This document shows positions 24,364-31,962 of a DNA stretch of 32,730 nucleotides, in pieces. The DNA is from Nitrospirota bacterium. Lineage in GTDB: Bacteria; Nitrospirota; Thermodesulfovibrionia; UBA6902. The DNA lies in contig JAJRVB010000311.1 in assembly GCA_024277515.1 (NCBI GenBank), positions 1-32,730 on the forward strand, read 5' to 3'. The stretch's first letter is position 1. Every line of letters starts with the position of its first letter. A program made the translations under genes and the position numbers. The notes below the pieces were generated by a model, which saw only the letters and a list, made by a program, of their open reading frames with translations, was not told where the DNA came from and did no database searches.

Positions 24364-25998
24364 ATGCCTTTAAGAGAATTCAGTTCAAAATATTTCCTGG
24401 GGAGAAATTATGAGATGGATGTCCTCCGTGATACCGCATCACTGGCCGGCTCCGGTGATACGGGCAGTATTCTCCTGCTGGGGCAGGCGGGGACTGGAAA
24501 GACAGAGCTCCTGAAGCACCTTTTTAATGACCTATTTAACCGGGACCAAAAGGCAGTACCTTTTTTCTATGCAGTAAAGACAGCTTTTTCATCGGTGGAG
24601 GGTTTTGCAGATGACTACCTGTTTCAGTTTGTCCTTCAGTCTATCGCCTTTATTAAAAAGGACGCCCTCCTGATCAATAACGGCGTTTATTCCCTGGAAG
24701 AACTCAGGGACATCGCTGCCGGGCCGGAACTCCAGTGGGTATCGGATATCATTGACGGTTATTCCAGAGTCCGCGAGAACGGTGAACCGCTCAAGGCGTT
24801 TTTATATGCGGTCTCGCTTCCCTCTCGCAGTTACCGCCATACAGGCATGCCTGTCGTGGTCCTCATAGATGATTTTCACAAGATACGGGAATTGCCGGTG
24901 CATGCTGACGGCGGCAGAGATGCATGGACGCTCTTTGAAAACTCTTTCACATTTCAATATTCCCCTCATGTGATAGCGGGGTCCGAGTCGGAATTGCGTA
25001 ATATGTTTTTTGAAGAGACATCCCTTGGGGAACATTTTGAGGTCATGAAGCTGCGGGAGTTGAACAGAAATGATGCATGGCAGCTGTTTGCATCGCTTTG
25101 TGACCAGTATTCCATAACATTTGAAAATGAAGTAATGAAATATATTGACGTGTTCAATGGAAACCCCTTTTATATCAGGAGCTATATCCAGGCGGCCCGG
25201 CATACGGGAAAATCTCTCACAGAAGAGGATTTCTGGGAGATATATATGCGGGAAATAACGAAAGGAAAGACCTCTGAATACTGGACATCGATTCTGAAAA
25301 CGCACGTCCGCCGTTTTGACCTGCGAAGGCCCGCCCTGCAGATACTTTACACCCTTTCTCAGGATAACGCGGATGATGTGTATGCGGGTTTCCCGGATAC
25401 ATTGTCCATGCAGAGAGAGGAAATTGACCGAATCCTGCATTCCCTCCGGATTGCGGGCGCCATTGATATGGGCTTCAGTACTCTGGATCTGACGGATGAT
25501 GCCGTATTTACTGATGTAATCAGGGGCCTTTATCATAAAGAGATACTCCGGGAATCATCATGCGGAATCAGGGAAGCAGTGACCGGAGTAAAACGTCAGC
25601 TTGCGGAGCGCAGCAGGCCTTCATCTTTTAATATCACTATTCCAACGACTCCAAAGGCGGAAATAGTGGCTGTAAGATCTCTTGAACAGATTGCCGGACA
25701 CTTCAATCTGCCGCCTGAAACCGCCGGCCGGCTCCAGATTGCACTCGTCGAACTGTTTACCGGTGTCCTTGCGAATAATGGATCATCAGGAGAGAGTTAT
25801 CAGTTGAGTTTTTTTCTGAAAGACAATATATTTTCAATAGAGGTCATCACTTCCCAAACTGATCTGGTTATTACGGATGAGAACAGCAGGCAGATCAGGC
25901 CCTATACGGACGATATCCTGGTAGAGGAAGTTATGAATGGATCGAAGATTACCCTGATTAAAGCATTGACAGAAGACCCGGCCCGGCCCGGCAATTGA
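24364..25998 (+). CDS. AAA+/STAND-like ATPase with RsbW-like C-terminal domain
   Basis: 544 aa. The N-terminal P-loop ATPase module has Walker A GQAGTGKTE (about residue 40) and Walker B VVVLIDDF. Helical lid and winged-helix segments follow (to about residue 370). The last 130 residues resemble a GHKL/anti-sigma kinase fold: LQIALVELFTGVLANNG corresponds to the N-box helix of RsbW/SpoIIAB, and VEEVMNGSKITLIKAL to the closing helix. Key ATP-lid glycines appear degenerate, so this part may bind partners rather than act as a kinase. The gene follows the diguanylate cyclase by 42 bp, so the two probably act together in signalling. No close named homologue is recognised. Confidence 0.65.
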   Translation: MPLREFSSKYFLGRNYEMDVLRDTASLAGSGDTGSILLLGQAGTGKTELLKHLFNDLFNRDQKAVPFFYAVKTAFSSVEGFADDYLFQFVLQSIAFIKKDALLINNGVYSLEELRDIAAGPELQWVSDIIDGYSRVRENGEPLKAFLYAVSLPSRSYRHTGMPVVVLIDDFHKIRELPVHADGGRDAWTLFENSFTFQYSPHVIAGSESELRNMFFEETSLGEHFEVMKLRELNRNDAWQLFASLCDQYSITFENEVMKYIDVFNGNPFYIRSYIQAARHTGKSLTEEDFWEIYMREITKGKTSEYWTSILKTHVRRFDLRRPALQILYTLSQDNADDVYAGFPDTLSMQREEIDRILHSLRIAGAIDMGFSTLDLTDDAVFTDVIRGLYHKEILRESSCGIREAVTGVKRQLAERSRPSSFNITIPTTPKAEIVAVRSLEQIAGHFNLPPETAGRLQIALVELFTGVLANNGSSGESYQLSFFLKDNIFSIEVITSQTDLVITDENSRQIRPYTDDILVEEVMNGSKITLIKALTEDPARPGN

Positions 25999-26003
25999 GA
26001 AAT

Positions 26004-27110
26004 TTAAGGTTCATTGTTGCAGTATACCCTTCTTATCCTCTGTCCGACTGAGGTGAGGACTTCATAAGGGATCGTGCCGGTCAGGTTTGCGATGTCATCA
26101 GCGCTCACGCCTTCCGTCCCCTGAAAACCCATAAGCTGTACCTCGGTGTCATAGCTGACACCCGGAATGTCCGTAACATCAATCATGGTTGTATCCATGC
26201 ATACCCTGCCGACGACAGGCGCGCGTCTTCCGTTTATAATGACTTCTCCCTGATTTGAGAGTTTTCTGCTGTAGCCGTCCGCGTATCCTGCCGGGATGGT
26301 GGCTATGATGCTTTCCCTTTTTGTGACAAAGGTCCTGCCGTAACTGATGGGCGTGCCTGCCGGGACCTTTTTTAAGAGGATGATGCCGCTTTTCAGGCTC
26401 ATGACTGCTTTTAAATGGTCACTTTCACAGCAGCTGTAACCATAGAGCATAATCCCCGGCCTCACCATATTCAGGTGCGCATCCGGCATGGTGAGCACAG
26501 CAGCGCTGTTGGCCATATGAAGATACGGAAAGTGAATGTTTTTCTGACGCAGTCCTTCTGCCAGGGTCCTGAACTGTGTGAGCTGTGAATCCGCGTAATT
26601 CTTGTCCTGCAGGTCAGCGTCTGAAAAATGGCTCATGAGCCCCTCCAGTTTTATATTTTTGAGCAAAGATATCGCTGCAATTTCTTCAGACGCCTTTCTG
26701 ATGTCAAGGCCGATGCGTCCCATGCCGGTATCGACTTTAATATGTACGGGTATCCGTTTATTATGTCTGCGGGCTTCATCAGAGAACCTCCTGGCAGTGT
26801 CCGGATCAAATACAGTCGGGGTAAGGTCATATTGCAGACATGCTTCAATATTATCTCTGTCAAAAAAAACATGGATGGGAATGGATATGCCTGATTCTCT
26901 GAGGGTGACCGCTTCGTCCGTAAACGCAACGCCGAGTCTTGAAACTCCCTGCTTTATGAGGTGTTTTGATACGCTGACCGCGCCATGACCGTATGCGTCC
27001 GCCTTGACAACAGCCAGGATGTCCGTGTCCCCGGTCTTCTCTTTTACAAACTGCAGATTATGGGACAGCGCATGCAGGTCGATCTCGGCATACGCTTTGT
27101 GTAAGACCAC
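26004..27110 (-). CDS. alr: Alanine racemase
   Basis: PLP enzyme making D-alanine for peptidoglycan. The PLP lysine is in AVVKADAYGHGA (about residue 35), HMANSAA marks the barrel, and the second-domain catalytic tyrosine lies in SYGRTF. The C-terminal GRVCMDTTMIDVTDIPG is typical. Start GTG 27110 sits against the tatA stop, implying coupled translation. 368 aa, full length. Last gene of mobA-tatA-alr and convergent with the AAA+ gene, five bases away. Confidence 0.95.
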   Translation of the reverse strand: MVLHKAYAEIDLHALSHNLQFVKEKTGDTDILAVVKADAYGHGAVSVSKHLIKQGVSRLGVAFTDEAVTLRESGISIPIHVFFDRDNIEACLQYDLTPTVFDPDTARRFSDEARRHNKRIPVHIKVDTGMGRIGLDIRKASEEIAAISLLKNIKLEGLMSHFSDADLQDKNYADSQLTQFRTLAEGLRQKNIHFPYLHMANSAAVLTMPDAHLNMVRPGIMLYGYSCCESDHLKAVMSLKSGIILLKKVPAGTPISYGRTFVTKRESIIATIPAGYADGYSRKLSNQGEVIINGRRAPVVGRVCMDTTMIDVTDIPGVSYDTEVQLMGFQGTEGVSADDIANLTGTIPYEVLTSVGQRIRRVYCNNEP

Positions 27111-27314
27111 CTATGACTTGCTTTCCTCTTTGTCTCCGGTTTCATTATTCTTACCTGGGGTGACATCTATCTCCGGATTTTCAGATGTGGATTTCTTAAA
27201 GTTCTGTATCGCTTCCCCGATTCCCCTGCCGATCTCGGGGAGCCGTGAGGCGCCAAAAAGAATCACGACAATCACCAGGATTATTATCAGTTCTGTCGCT
27301 CCTAAACCAAACAT
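27111..27314 (-). CDS. tatA: TatA/E, twin-arginine translocase pore subunit
   Basis: 67 aa: one N-terminal membrane helix (ELIIILVIVVILFGASRLPE) with the FGASRLPE hinge, an amphipathic helix GRGIGEAIQNFKK and an acidic tail, exactly the TatA layout. GGAGGAAAAC precedes the ATG. It overlaps mobA by 13 bases. NapA and NapG carry Tat signals, so this subunit supports their export, though tatC is not in the window. Confidence 0.95.
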   Translation of the reverse strand: MFGLGATELIIILVIVVILFGASRLPEIGRGIGEAIQNFKKSTSENPEIDVTPGKNNETGDKEESKS

Positions 27315-27952
27315 GTTTTCCTCCTCTCAAGCATTCTTTTAAATCTTGCTTTGTCTCTTATCAGTAAATGCTGATCAACATCATCCGGTGAATTCAGATT
27401 GATAAAAGATGATGCACGGGGATCAATCTTTCTGATTTCCCCGGCAGTGATATATTGTACTCTTTTATTATGCAAAAAATCTCTTAAACTTTTTCTTCCA
27501 GTACGCACCGCCTTTTCCATCGGACCGAGGAGATTTTGTGAGTAAAACGCGAAGAGGGGCTCTGTTTTGTTCATGAGTCGCGGGACAACCGCCGCGTACT
27601 TTTTTGTTCTCTGTGCAGCCATATATTTTATGAGATCCTCACTGATGAACGGCATGTCACATGCGGACACGAATATCCAGTGGTCACGGGAATTGAGGAG
27701 CGCCGTAAAAATCCCCGACATGGGCCCCCTGGTGTTATATGTATCACCCAGCATCGGCGCTCCAAGGCCCGAGTATGCATCCGGCTGGTTGGTGACGATA
27801 AACACGTCTCTGAAAAGATCATTATAAATCCCGAGATTCCTCTCGATAATTTTCCGGCCTTCCACCTCGATAAAGGCCTTTAATACCGGCATCCTGGTAT
27901 TTTCCCCTCCTGCCAGGATTATCCCGGTGCAATTTTTTATAAAAGGTCCCAT
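27302..27952 (-). CDS. mobA: Molybdenum cofactor guanylyltransferase
   Basis: Attaches GMP to molybdopterin to make the MGD cofactor used by NapA. The nucleotidyltransferase motif IILAGGENTRMPVLKAF corresponds to LAGGxxxRMGxdK, with MP in place of MG. VSACDMPFIS holds the metal-binding aspartate and NTRGPMSGI the substrate loop; FINLNSPDD is near the end. The glycine-to-proline change in the first motif is unusual but does not remove the lysine. No strong ribosome site precedes ATG 27952. First gene of a unit with tatA and alr. Confidence 0.85.
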   Translation of the reverse strand: MGPFIKNCTGIILAGGENTRMPVLKAFIEVEGRKIIERNLGIYNDLFRDVFIVTNQPDAYSGLGAPMLGDTYNTRGPMSGIFTALLNSRDHWIFVSACDMPFISEDLIKYMAAQRTKKYAAVVPRLMNKTEPLFAFYSQNLLGPMEKAVRTGRKSLRDFLHNKRVQYITAGEIRKIDPRASSFINLNSPDDVDQHLLIRDKARFKRMLERRKTCLV

Positions 27953-28022
27953 TATGAGTAAATATTAGAGTTCAAAAGTATATGGTTGGATTGTATCCCC
28001 TGCTTACCCGATTGTTCCATGT

Positions 28023-28124
28023 TTATAATTCGTCACCAGGATGAGGATCACGGTCAGGCACTTTATCCAGTATACGTTTAAAGTCTTTTTTCCTTAGAAT
28101 TATTTTGATCTTTCCTTTTTCAAT
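28023..28124 (-). CDS. Possible small ORF overlapping the toxin stop
   Basis: A 33-residue frame reads EKGKIKIILRKKDFKRILDK and then VPDRDPHPGDEL. It begins at a rare ATT start that overlaps the TGA of the RelE-like gene. The basic helix plus acidic PGDEL tail looks protein-like, but neither start codon nor ribosome site is convincing. It may be the remnant tail of an antitoxin or other gene. Confidence 0.25.
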   Translation of the reverse strand: MEKGKIKIILRKKDFKRILDKVPDRDPHPGDEL

Positions 28125-28386
28125 TTATCAGTTTATTATAGTCTTCGTGGCTGCCGATCCAAAACCAAAGCAACCCACCGAGAACCTCAACGGCAACTGC
28201 ACGGTAATGCAAGCCAACTCGAACAGACCAATAGCAACCAGCCTTCTTCATGTGTAGCGAGGGATGACGAGGGTTATTTTTTAACAACGAGAAAGTTTTG
28301 TCTGCAAGGTCTTTAACAGAATGCGGTAGTGTCCTATAGAGTTTCCAAAACTCTGGCGAGGTAAAATGCTTCAAATTTCGGAGCAC
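28120..28386 (-). CDS. RelE/ParE-superfamily toxin
   Basis: 88 aa with the RelE-fold pattern: helix KLYRTLPHSVKDLADKTFSL, NNPRHPSLHMKK, then strands YWSVRVGLHYRAVAV and LWFWIGSHEDYNKLI. Members usually cleave mRNA at the ribosome. The SHEDY end stands where many family members have GHHD.Y. It overlaps the antitoxin gene by 16 bases. Confidence 0.8.
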   Translation of the reverse strand: MLRNLKHFTSPEFWKLYRTLPHSVKDLADKTFSLLKNNPRHPSLHMKKAGCYWSVRVGLHYRAVAVEVLGGLLWFWIGSHEDYNKLIN

Positions 28387-28574
28387 TTCCCGGATTTAAA
28401 CGACTTAAGGGCCGCCTCAGTCAATGAGTCAAGTTTACCCGCCAAAGCATCTTTTTCGAACTGTCGATCCCAAGCTTCCGCATCAAACTCCCAGAACCAT
28501 TTCCGAAAAGCCTCAAGTTCATCTGGCTTTAACCCTTGAACTTCTTTTTCAATTTCTTCTATTTTGCTCATCAT
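28371..28574 (-). CDS. Antitoxin partner of the RelE-like toxin
   Basis: 67 aa, acidic and helical. The N-terminal part is EKEVQGLKPDELEAFRKWF, and the second half FEKDALAGKLDSLTEAALKS matches the common small antitoxin family ('F..D..AGKLD.L..EAL..'). AAGGAG lies shortly before tandem ATG codons. Antitoxin-first order with overlap is standard for type II modules. Confidence 0.78.
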   Translation of the reverse strand: MMSKIEEIEKEVQGLKPDELEAFRKWFWEFDAEAWDRQFEKDALAGKLDSLTEAALKSFKSGKCSEI

Positions 28575-28812
28575 GATAACTCCTTGTCTTTTCTTGACTT
28601 TATTTTAACAAATTTTTCTTCCGATAGCTATGGCTAAACGGAGGCAATCCTAACATAGTGCATAGGGTCTTTGTTTTTAGCATTCATATGTAAAACGCTA
28701 CAATCAAAGACTTGCCCCGACACTAAAGGAGATTTGTTTTCTCTTGACTTACTTTCTTATAGGCGCTTATCCGATTCGGTCTTTTCCTTCTATGTCCCCA
28801 CATAGCCTATAA

Positions 28813-29355
28813 TCATGGCCTTACAACCCATTCTGCCCACTTGCTGCATTCATTCTTCAAAAAAGCATTCATCTCTTTTAGCTCATCCTTGTTTTGACAT
28901 TTCTTTCTCCACTCATCCAAAAGATAACCAAAACATTCTGCCGGGATATCCGTGGCCCAATCTTTGAATTCTGACCTTGATTCATGATTGTAACGATAAA
29001 TTCCTTTCAATACTCCCATGCAGTGGAGCATCGCCTCTCTATGCATATTTAACTCACAGAGACGGAATACTTCTTGTGCAAAATGCTCCAATTCTTCTTC
29101 CATCATCTCAACGGCCATCTCTTCTGGCCCGATATAGCCACTTGATGTTGATCCTGACCTATCCCATAATTCATGAACATCTATTCCATCCAAGGCATAG
29201 AAAACATCTTCGCAAGTCGCCTCCACATCAACATCCTTGAGCAAACCTTCTGCAATCTCAATAATTTTCATCTCTATATTTTGGTCATGTTTTGCCAACT
29301 GCCTTAATATTCTTAATGCTTCATTTGGTGATATTTTACTGAGTATTTCTTTCAT
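28813..29355 (-). CDS. Hypothetical acidic helical protein
   Basis: From ATG 29355 the product has 180 aa and no signal peptide or membrane segment. The open frame runs upstream to 29514, but that part translates GC-rich palindromic repeat DNA (PASGSLPTGQAGAPGG-like) and is not credible protein. Segments such as ISPNEALRILRQLAKHDQNI and HREAMLHCMGVLKGIYRYN suggest helical repeats. No family was recognised. Its codon use is more AT-rich than the respiratory genes, in keeping with the accessory zone. Confidence 0.6.
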   Translation of the reverse strand: MKEILSKISPNEALRILRQLAKHDQNIEMKIIEIAEGLLKDVDVEATCEDVFYALDGIDVHELWDRSGSTSSGYIGPEEMAVEMMEEELEHFAQEVFRLCELNMHREAMLHCMGVLKGIYRYNHESRSEFKDWATDIPAECFGYLLDEWRKKCQNKDELKEMNAFLKNECSKWAEWVVRP

Positions 29356-29437
29356 GATTTTATTGACCGAACGCCAAACTGAGGGGTGCGAATTTGTCCG
29401 CCTACGGGCCGACGTGCTTTGGGAACCGCCCGGTGCG

Positions 29438-29458
29438 CCTGCCTGTCCGGTAGGCAGG
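29438..29458. repeat. REP-like GC-rich palindrome
   Basis: An imperfect palindrome of the CCTGCCTG...TAGGCAGG type. A relative lies at 31656-31675. Such palindromes recur in many environmental genomes (recollection) and create spurious ORFs. Confidence 0.6.
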
Positions 29459-29484
29459 GACCCGCTTGCCGGGGTGGTGTGGAG

Positions 29485-29507
29485 AGCGGGGGAGAAAACC
29501 CCCCGCT
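29485..29507. repeat. G/C hairpin repeat with CGCTTATCC tail
   Basis: AGCGGGGG and CCCCCGCT pair around a short A-rich loop, followed by TATCCAATTA. The same design (G-run, C-run, CGCTTATCCGATTA) stands at 31748-31785. A tail-only copy is at 28763-28776. This is a dispersed repeat family of unknown role. Confidence 0.55.
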
Positions 29508-29565
29508 TATCCAATTATAAATGATCCTATTAGTTTTTTTATCTGGAATCGCCTTGATCCAAGTG

Positions 29566-30090
29566 TTACCCTGCAAGATCATCATGGTCTGTACTTGTGA
29601 TAATATCATGCCATTCTTTAATTTCTTTCTCCATTGTTTCTATCTTTTGTCTGTAAACATTAAGAGTGTCTTTACCTAACATTAGGTGTACCGGGGGGTG
29701 ATTGGAGTTGGCAAGCATTATAAACGCCTGAGACAGTTTTTCAGCACTTCCTGGCTGCTTCTTGTTAACCAGCGGCATTTGACTCCGCATTTCTCCGGCA
29801 GTTTCAGCATAATCTGCAATAATATTCTTGGAAGTTGTCAAAGAAGAACTATCCAAAAAATCTGTTCTGAAAAAACCAGGCTCGACTGCAGTGGCATGAA
29901 TACCTAATGGTGCCAGCTCTGACGCCATAGATTCAGTAATGCCCTCCACTGCAAATTTAGTTGAACAGTACAATCCCCATCCAGTAAACCCTGCTAATCC
30001 GCCAACCGAAGAAAGGTTTATGATATGACCGGATCGCTGTTTACGCATATGTGGCAGGACTTCCCCGTGCGGTCCAAAATTATTGATTAT
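29566..30090 (-). pseudogene. 5'-truncated short-chain dehydrogenase/reductase
   Basis: The C-terminal two thirds of an SDR are intact: GHIINLSSVGGLAGF, the YxxxK catalytic pair in YCSTKFAVEGITESMASEL, and VEPGFFRTDF. The first roughly 90 residues, with the nucleotide-binding TGxxxGxG motif, are missing. The frame begins at a TAA (30091-30093) just after the AraC gene stop, with the in-frame remnant NNFGPHGEVLPHMRKQ, so the 5' end was lost by a deletion. Without the Rossmann motif it should not bind NAD(P). AraC-SDR neighbours are common, so the pair was probably once functional. Confidence 0.8.
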
Positions 30091-30099
30091 TTAGCCCAA

Positions 30100-30807
30100 T
30101 TACTTTCTTTGCGATGAAGGGGAATGACCGTAATAAGATTTATATACTTTTGAAAAATGAGACATATTTTCAAAGCCAGTCATATAGCAAACATCTGTAA
30201 CTGACAGTTCAGTATTGGAGAGTAGTTCCTTTGCTTTTTTCAGGCGTCGTTCACGAATCCAGCGGGATGGTGAAATATTATAAATGGCTTGAAAATCTCT
30301 TTTGAAACTTGAGGGACTCCGACCAGACAAATACGCAAGGTCATTATTGTCAGGCTCTCTAAAATAAGGGGTTAGCGACTGAATAAATCCAGGCAGGCGC
30401 TGATTCACGTTTTTTACTGATATAGGCGATAACTCATCGGATTGTTTTACAGGAAGATCGACCTTTCTTATAAATTCTCTTAGAAAGTCATCTTTAAGAA
30501 AAAACATCATAAATTCAGAAGTATTATTGTTTTCGGGGTCACCGGATTTATCGTACTCAACTACGATGGCCTTTTTTAGCAGCACCATTTGATTTTTTCC
30601 TAGAGTATATTCTTGTTTGCCATAGCGAATGACATATGTTCCTTGCAATACGAACAATAATAAATGTTCTTCTAAAAACATGGAACCTGTTTTACCCGTC
30701 ACATGGGTGCATGACTGAACAACAGTAAGACCATCCAATATTAGTGAACTTTGAAGATAAGGTGCCACAGGCAGGCCAGTTGGAACTCTTAGCGGTTTAC
30801 TCTTCAT
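30100..30807 (-). CDS. AraC-family transcriptional regulator, apparently shortened
   Basis: The N-terminal cupin-like part (LLLFVLQGTYVIRYGKQEYTLG) and the C-terminal double helix-turn-helix (DLAYLSGRSPSSFKRDF, RRLKKAKELLSNTELSVTDVC, GFENMSHFSKVYKSYYGHSP) are intact. Between PYFREPDNN and DLAYL the usual linker with its helices (about 40-60 residues in ExsA-like relatives) seems absent, giving 235 aa instead of about 280. The frame is preserved, so the protein may still be made. It lies directly upstream of the truncated SDR. Confidence 0.8.
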   Translation of the reverse strand: MKSKPLRVPTGLPVAPYLQSSLILDGLTVVQSCTHVTGKTGSMFLEEHLLLFVLQGTYVIRYGKQEYTLGKNQMVLLKKAIVVEYDKSGDPENNNTSEFMMFFLKDDFLREFIRKVDLPVKQSDELSPISVKNVNQRLPGFIQSLTPYFREPDNNDLAYLSGRSPSSFKRDFQAIYNISPSRWIRERRLKKAKELLSNTELSVTDVCYMTGFENMSHFSKVYKSYYGHSPSSQRK

Positions 30808-30838
30808 ATTTACGAATATTCCTTCTGATTATGTGTTT

Positions 30839-31168
30839 TTATTTGCTTAACTTGGCACTAGCAAGACGGTTTAAACTTACTCCTGCTTCTGCCGCCTGGA
30901 TTGCAAGTTTTCTGTGTGCTTCAGGTGGAACTCGTACCATAAACTTTCCGCTGTAATTTCTATTAGCAATCGGCTCAGGTATTGTCTCCCCACTTTTTAC
31001 CATATCGCTTACCACCTCAGCAACGACTTTCCGAATGCCTTTCAATGCTCCTTCAGGTGTTTTCGTCAACCAGCTCAAACTTGGGAACTCAACACATAAT
31101 CCTACATATTCTTTATCTTCTTCAGACCAAGTAACACGATAAGTATAATGATCATTTTTCAGTGCCAT
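30839..31168 (-). CDS. hicB: HicB-family antitoxin (module 1)
   Basis: 109 aa. The N-terminal degraded RNase H-like domain (YRVTWSEEDKEYVGLCVEFP, SLSWLTKTPEGALKGI) is followed by a ribbon-helix-helix DNA-binding end (FMVRVPPEAHRKLAIQAAEA). It overlaps hicA by 17 bases, in the order hicA then hicB. It neutralises HicA and probably represses the promoter at 31418-31448. Confidence 0.9.
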   Translation of the reverse strand: MALKNDHYTYRVTWSEEDKEYVGLCVEFPSLSWLTKTPEGALKGIRKVVAEVVSDMVKSGETIPEPIANRNYSGKFMVRVPPEAHRKLAIQAAEAGVSLNRLASAKLSK

Positions 31169-31412
31169 AATTTACCTCCAATCTTTCAATGGCCATAAGC
31201 ACTTGTTTGACTTGATATGCTTTAGCCTTTCCTTTATTATTCTGGATATTTACGCGGGGGTCTCCCGGCCATGGCGTTTTATATATTCGATGACTGCTCC
31301 CCCTTTGACGTGACTCCCCAAAATAATAATCACAAACCATACATAAGTCCTTAAATCTTACACTTTTAGGACTTTGATGCATCTGTGCAAGAATATCCTT
31401 GATCTTGCTCAT
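31152..31412 (-). CDS. hicA: HicA-family mRNA interferase toxin (module 1)
   Basis: 86 aa with the HicA double-stranded-RNA-binding-like core around the catalytic histidine in GSSHRIYKTPWPGDPRVNIQ, and a C-terminal helix VKQVLMAIERLE. This is the longer HicA type, with an N-terminal extension. The ATG at 31412 lies only five bases after a good -10 box, so translation may be leaderless or start at Met11 (31382). Confidence 0.85.
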   Translation of the reverse strand: MSKIKDILAQMHQSPKSVRFKDLCMVCDYYFGESRQRGSSHRIYKTPWPGDPRVNIQNNKGKAKAYQVKQVLMAIERLEVNYGTEK

Positions 31413-31417
31413 ATATG

Positions 31418-31448
31418 ATTATAGTATCATTATTGATATCATTGTCAA
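31418..31448 (-). promoter_or_regulatory. Promoter of hicAB module 1
   Basis: On the minus strand TTGACA (31448-31443) and TATAAT (31423-31418) are both perfect boxes, 19 bp apart. The spacer holds two copies of AATGATA, a plausible HicB operator. Confidence 0.65.
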
Positions 31449-31607
31449 GTCCAGCAATGCGAGGAAGTGCTAATATTGATTTTGACACATAACGATCACC
31501 GAGGCATGACATGTAAGGCACTTACTGACCAATAAGATGATTTGCAGACCACAAACTAATCAAAATCAAAATCATCACCGCTGTCATGCATTCGAGTGCA
31601 TCGCTTG

Positions 31608-31732
31608 GTGTACGCCCGGCATGGGCGTGAACTAATGGGGTAAAAGTCCCCTGTACCTGTCTGCCGTCAGGCAGGCGTGAACCCTGCTAATAGGATTTCT
31701 TGATATTAGCAGAAGTACTAGCCTAAGGCAAG
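31608..31732 (+). mobile_element. Group II intron 5'-end fragment (domain I-like)
   Basis: It begins GTGTACGCCCGGCATGGGCG, followed by a GGGGTAAAAGTCCCC stem-loop and later AGTACTAGCCTAAGGCAAG. This resembles the 5' structural part of bacterial group II introns (GUGYG start, GCCCGGCAUGGG, 'AGUUAGCCUAACGCAAG' type motif). There is no reverse transcriptase, and the similarity stops after the CAAG, so it is a truncated remnant. It contains a REP-like palindrome at 31656-31675. Recognised from memory of the consensus only. Confidence 0.5.
31656..31675. repeat. REP-like palindrome inside the intron remnant
   Basis: CCTGTCTGCC and its near complement GTCAGGCAGG form an imperfect palindrome related to 29438-29458. 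It lies within the group II intron-like fragment, as if inserted into it. Confidence 0.5.
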
Positions 31733-31747
31733 TCTACGACCTGATTC

Positions 31748-31785
31748 GCGGGGGGGGGGGGGGGAACCCCCCGCTTATCCGATTA
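31748..31785. repeat. Poly-G hairpin repeat with CGCTTATCCGATTA tail
   Basis: Fifteen consecutive G (31750-31764) followed by AA and six C give a GCGGGGGG/CCCCCCGC stem. The tail matches the one beside the hairpin at 29485-29507. The exact G count may be a sequencing or assembly estimate. Its end overlaps the hicA stop of module 2. Confidence 0.6.
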
Positions 31786-31962
31786 GGTTTTTTTCAATTT
31801 CCTGATTATGTGTTTGGCAAGATTTTCGTTGACTTCTCGGTGTCTTGGTATTGGTTGGCAAACTTTTGTTTTTGGATTTTGATACCAGTCATGCTTTCCT
31901 CCATGCCTGATAAAGACACATCCATTCTTTTCAATCTCTTTGATTAAAGCTTTTCTTTTCAA
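31783..31962 (-). CDS. hicA: HicA-family toxin (module 2), TTG start
   Basis: 59 aa reading LKRKALIKEIEKNGCVFIRH and then GGKHDWYQNPKTKVCQPIPR, ending in LAKHIIRKLKK. This is the classic short HicA with the catalytic histidine in GGKHDWY and the PIPRHRE motif. It begins at TTG 31962, which overlaps the hicB TGA (TTGA), so expression is coupled. The order is hicB-hicA, opposite to module 1. Complete length for the family. Confidence 0.85.
   Translation of the reverse strand: MKRKALIKEIEKNGCVFIRHGGKHDWYQNPKTKVCQPIPRHREVNENLAKHIIRKLKKT

Noticed and set aside
29356..29514. Upstream extension of the hypothetical gene 28813-29355
   Set aside because: The extra codons translate GC-rich palindromic repeats and have no ribosome site; ATG 29355 is preferred.
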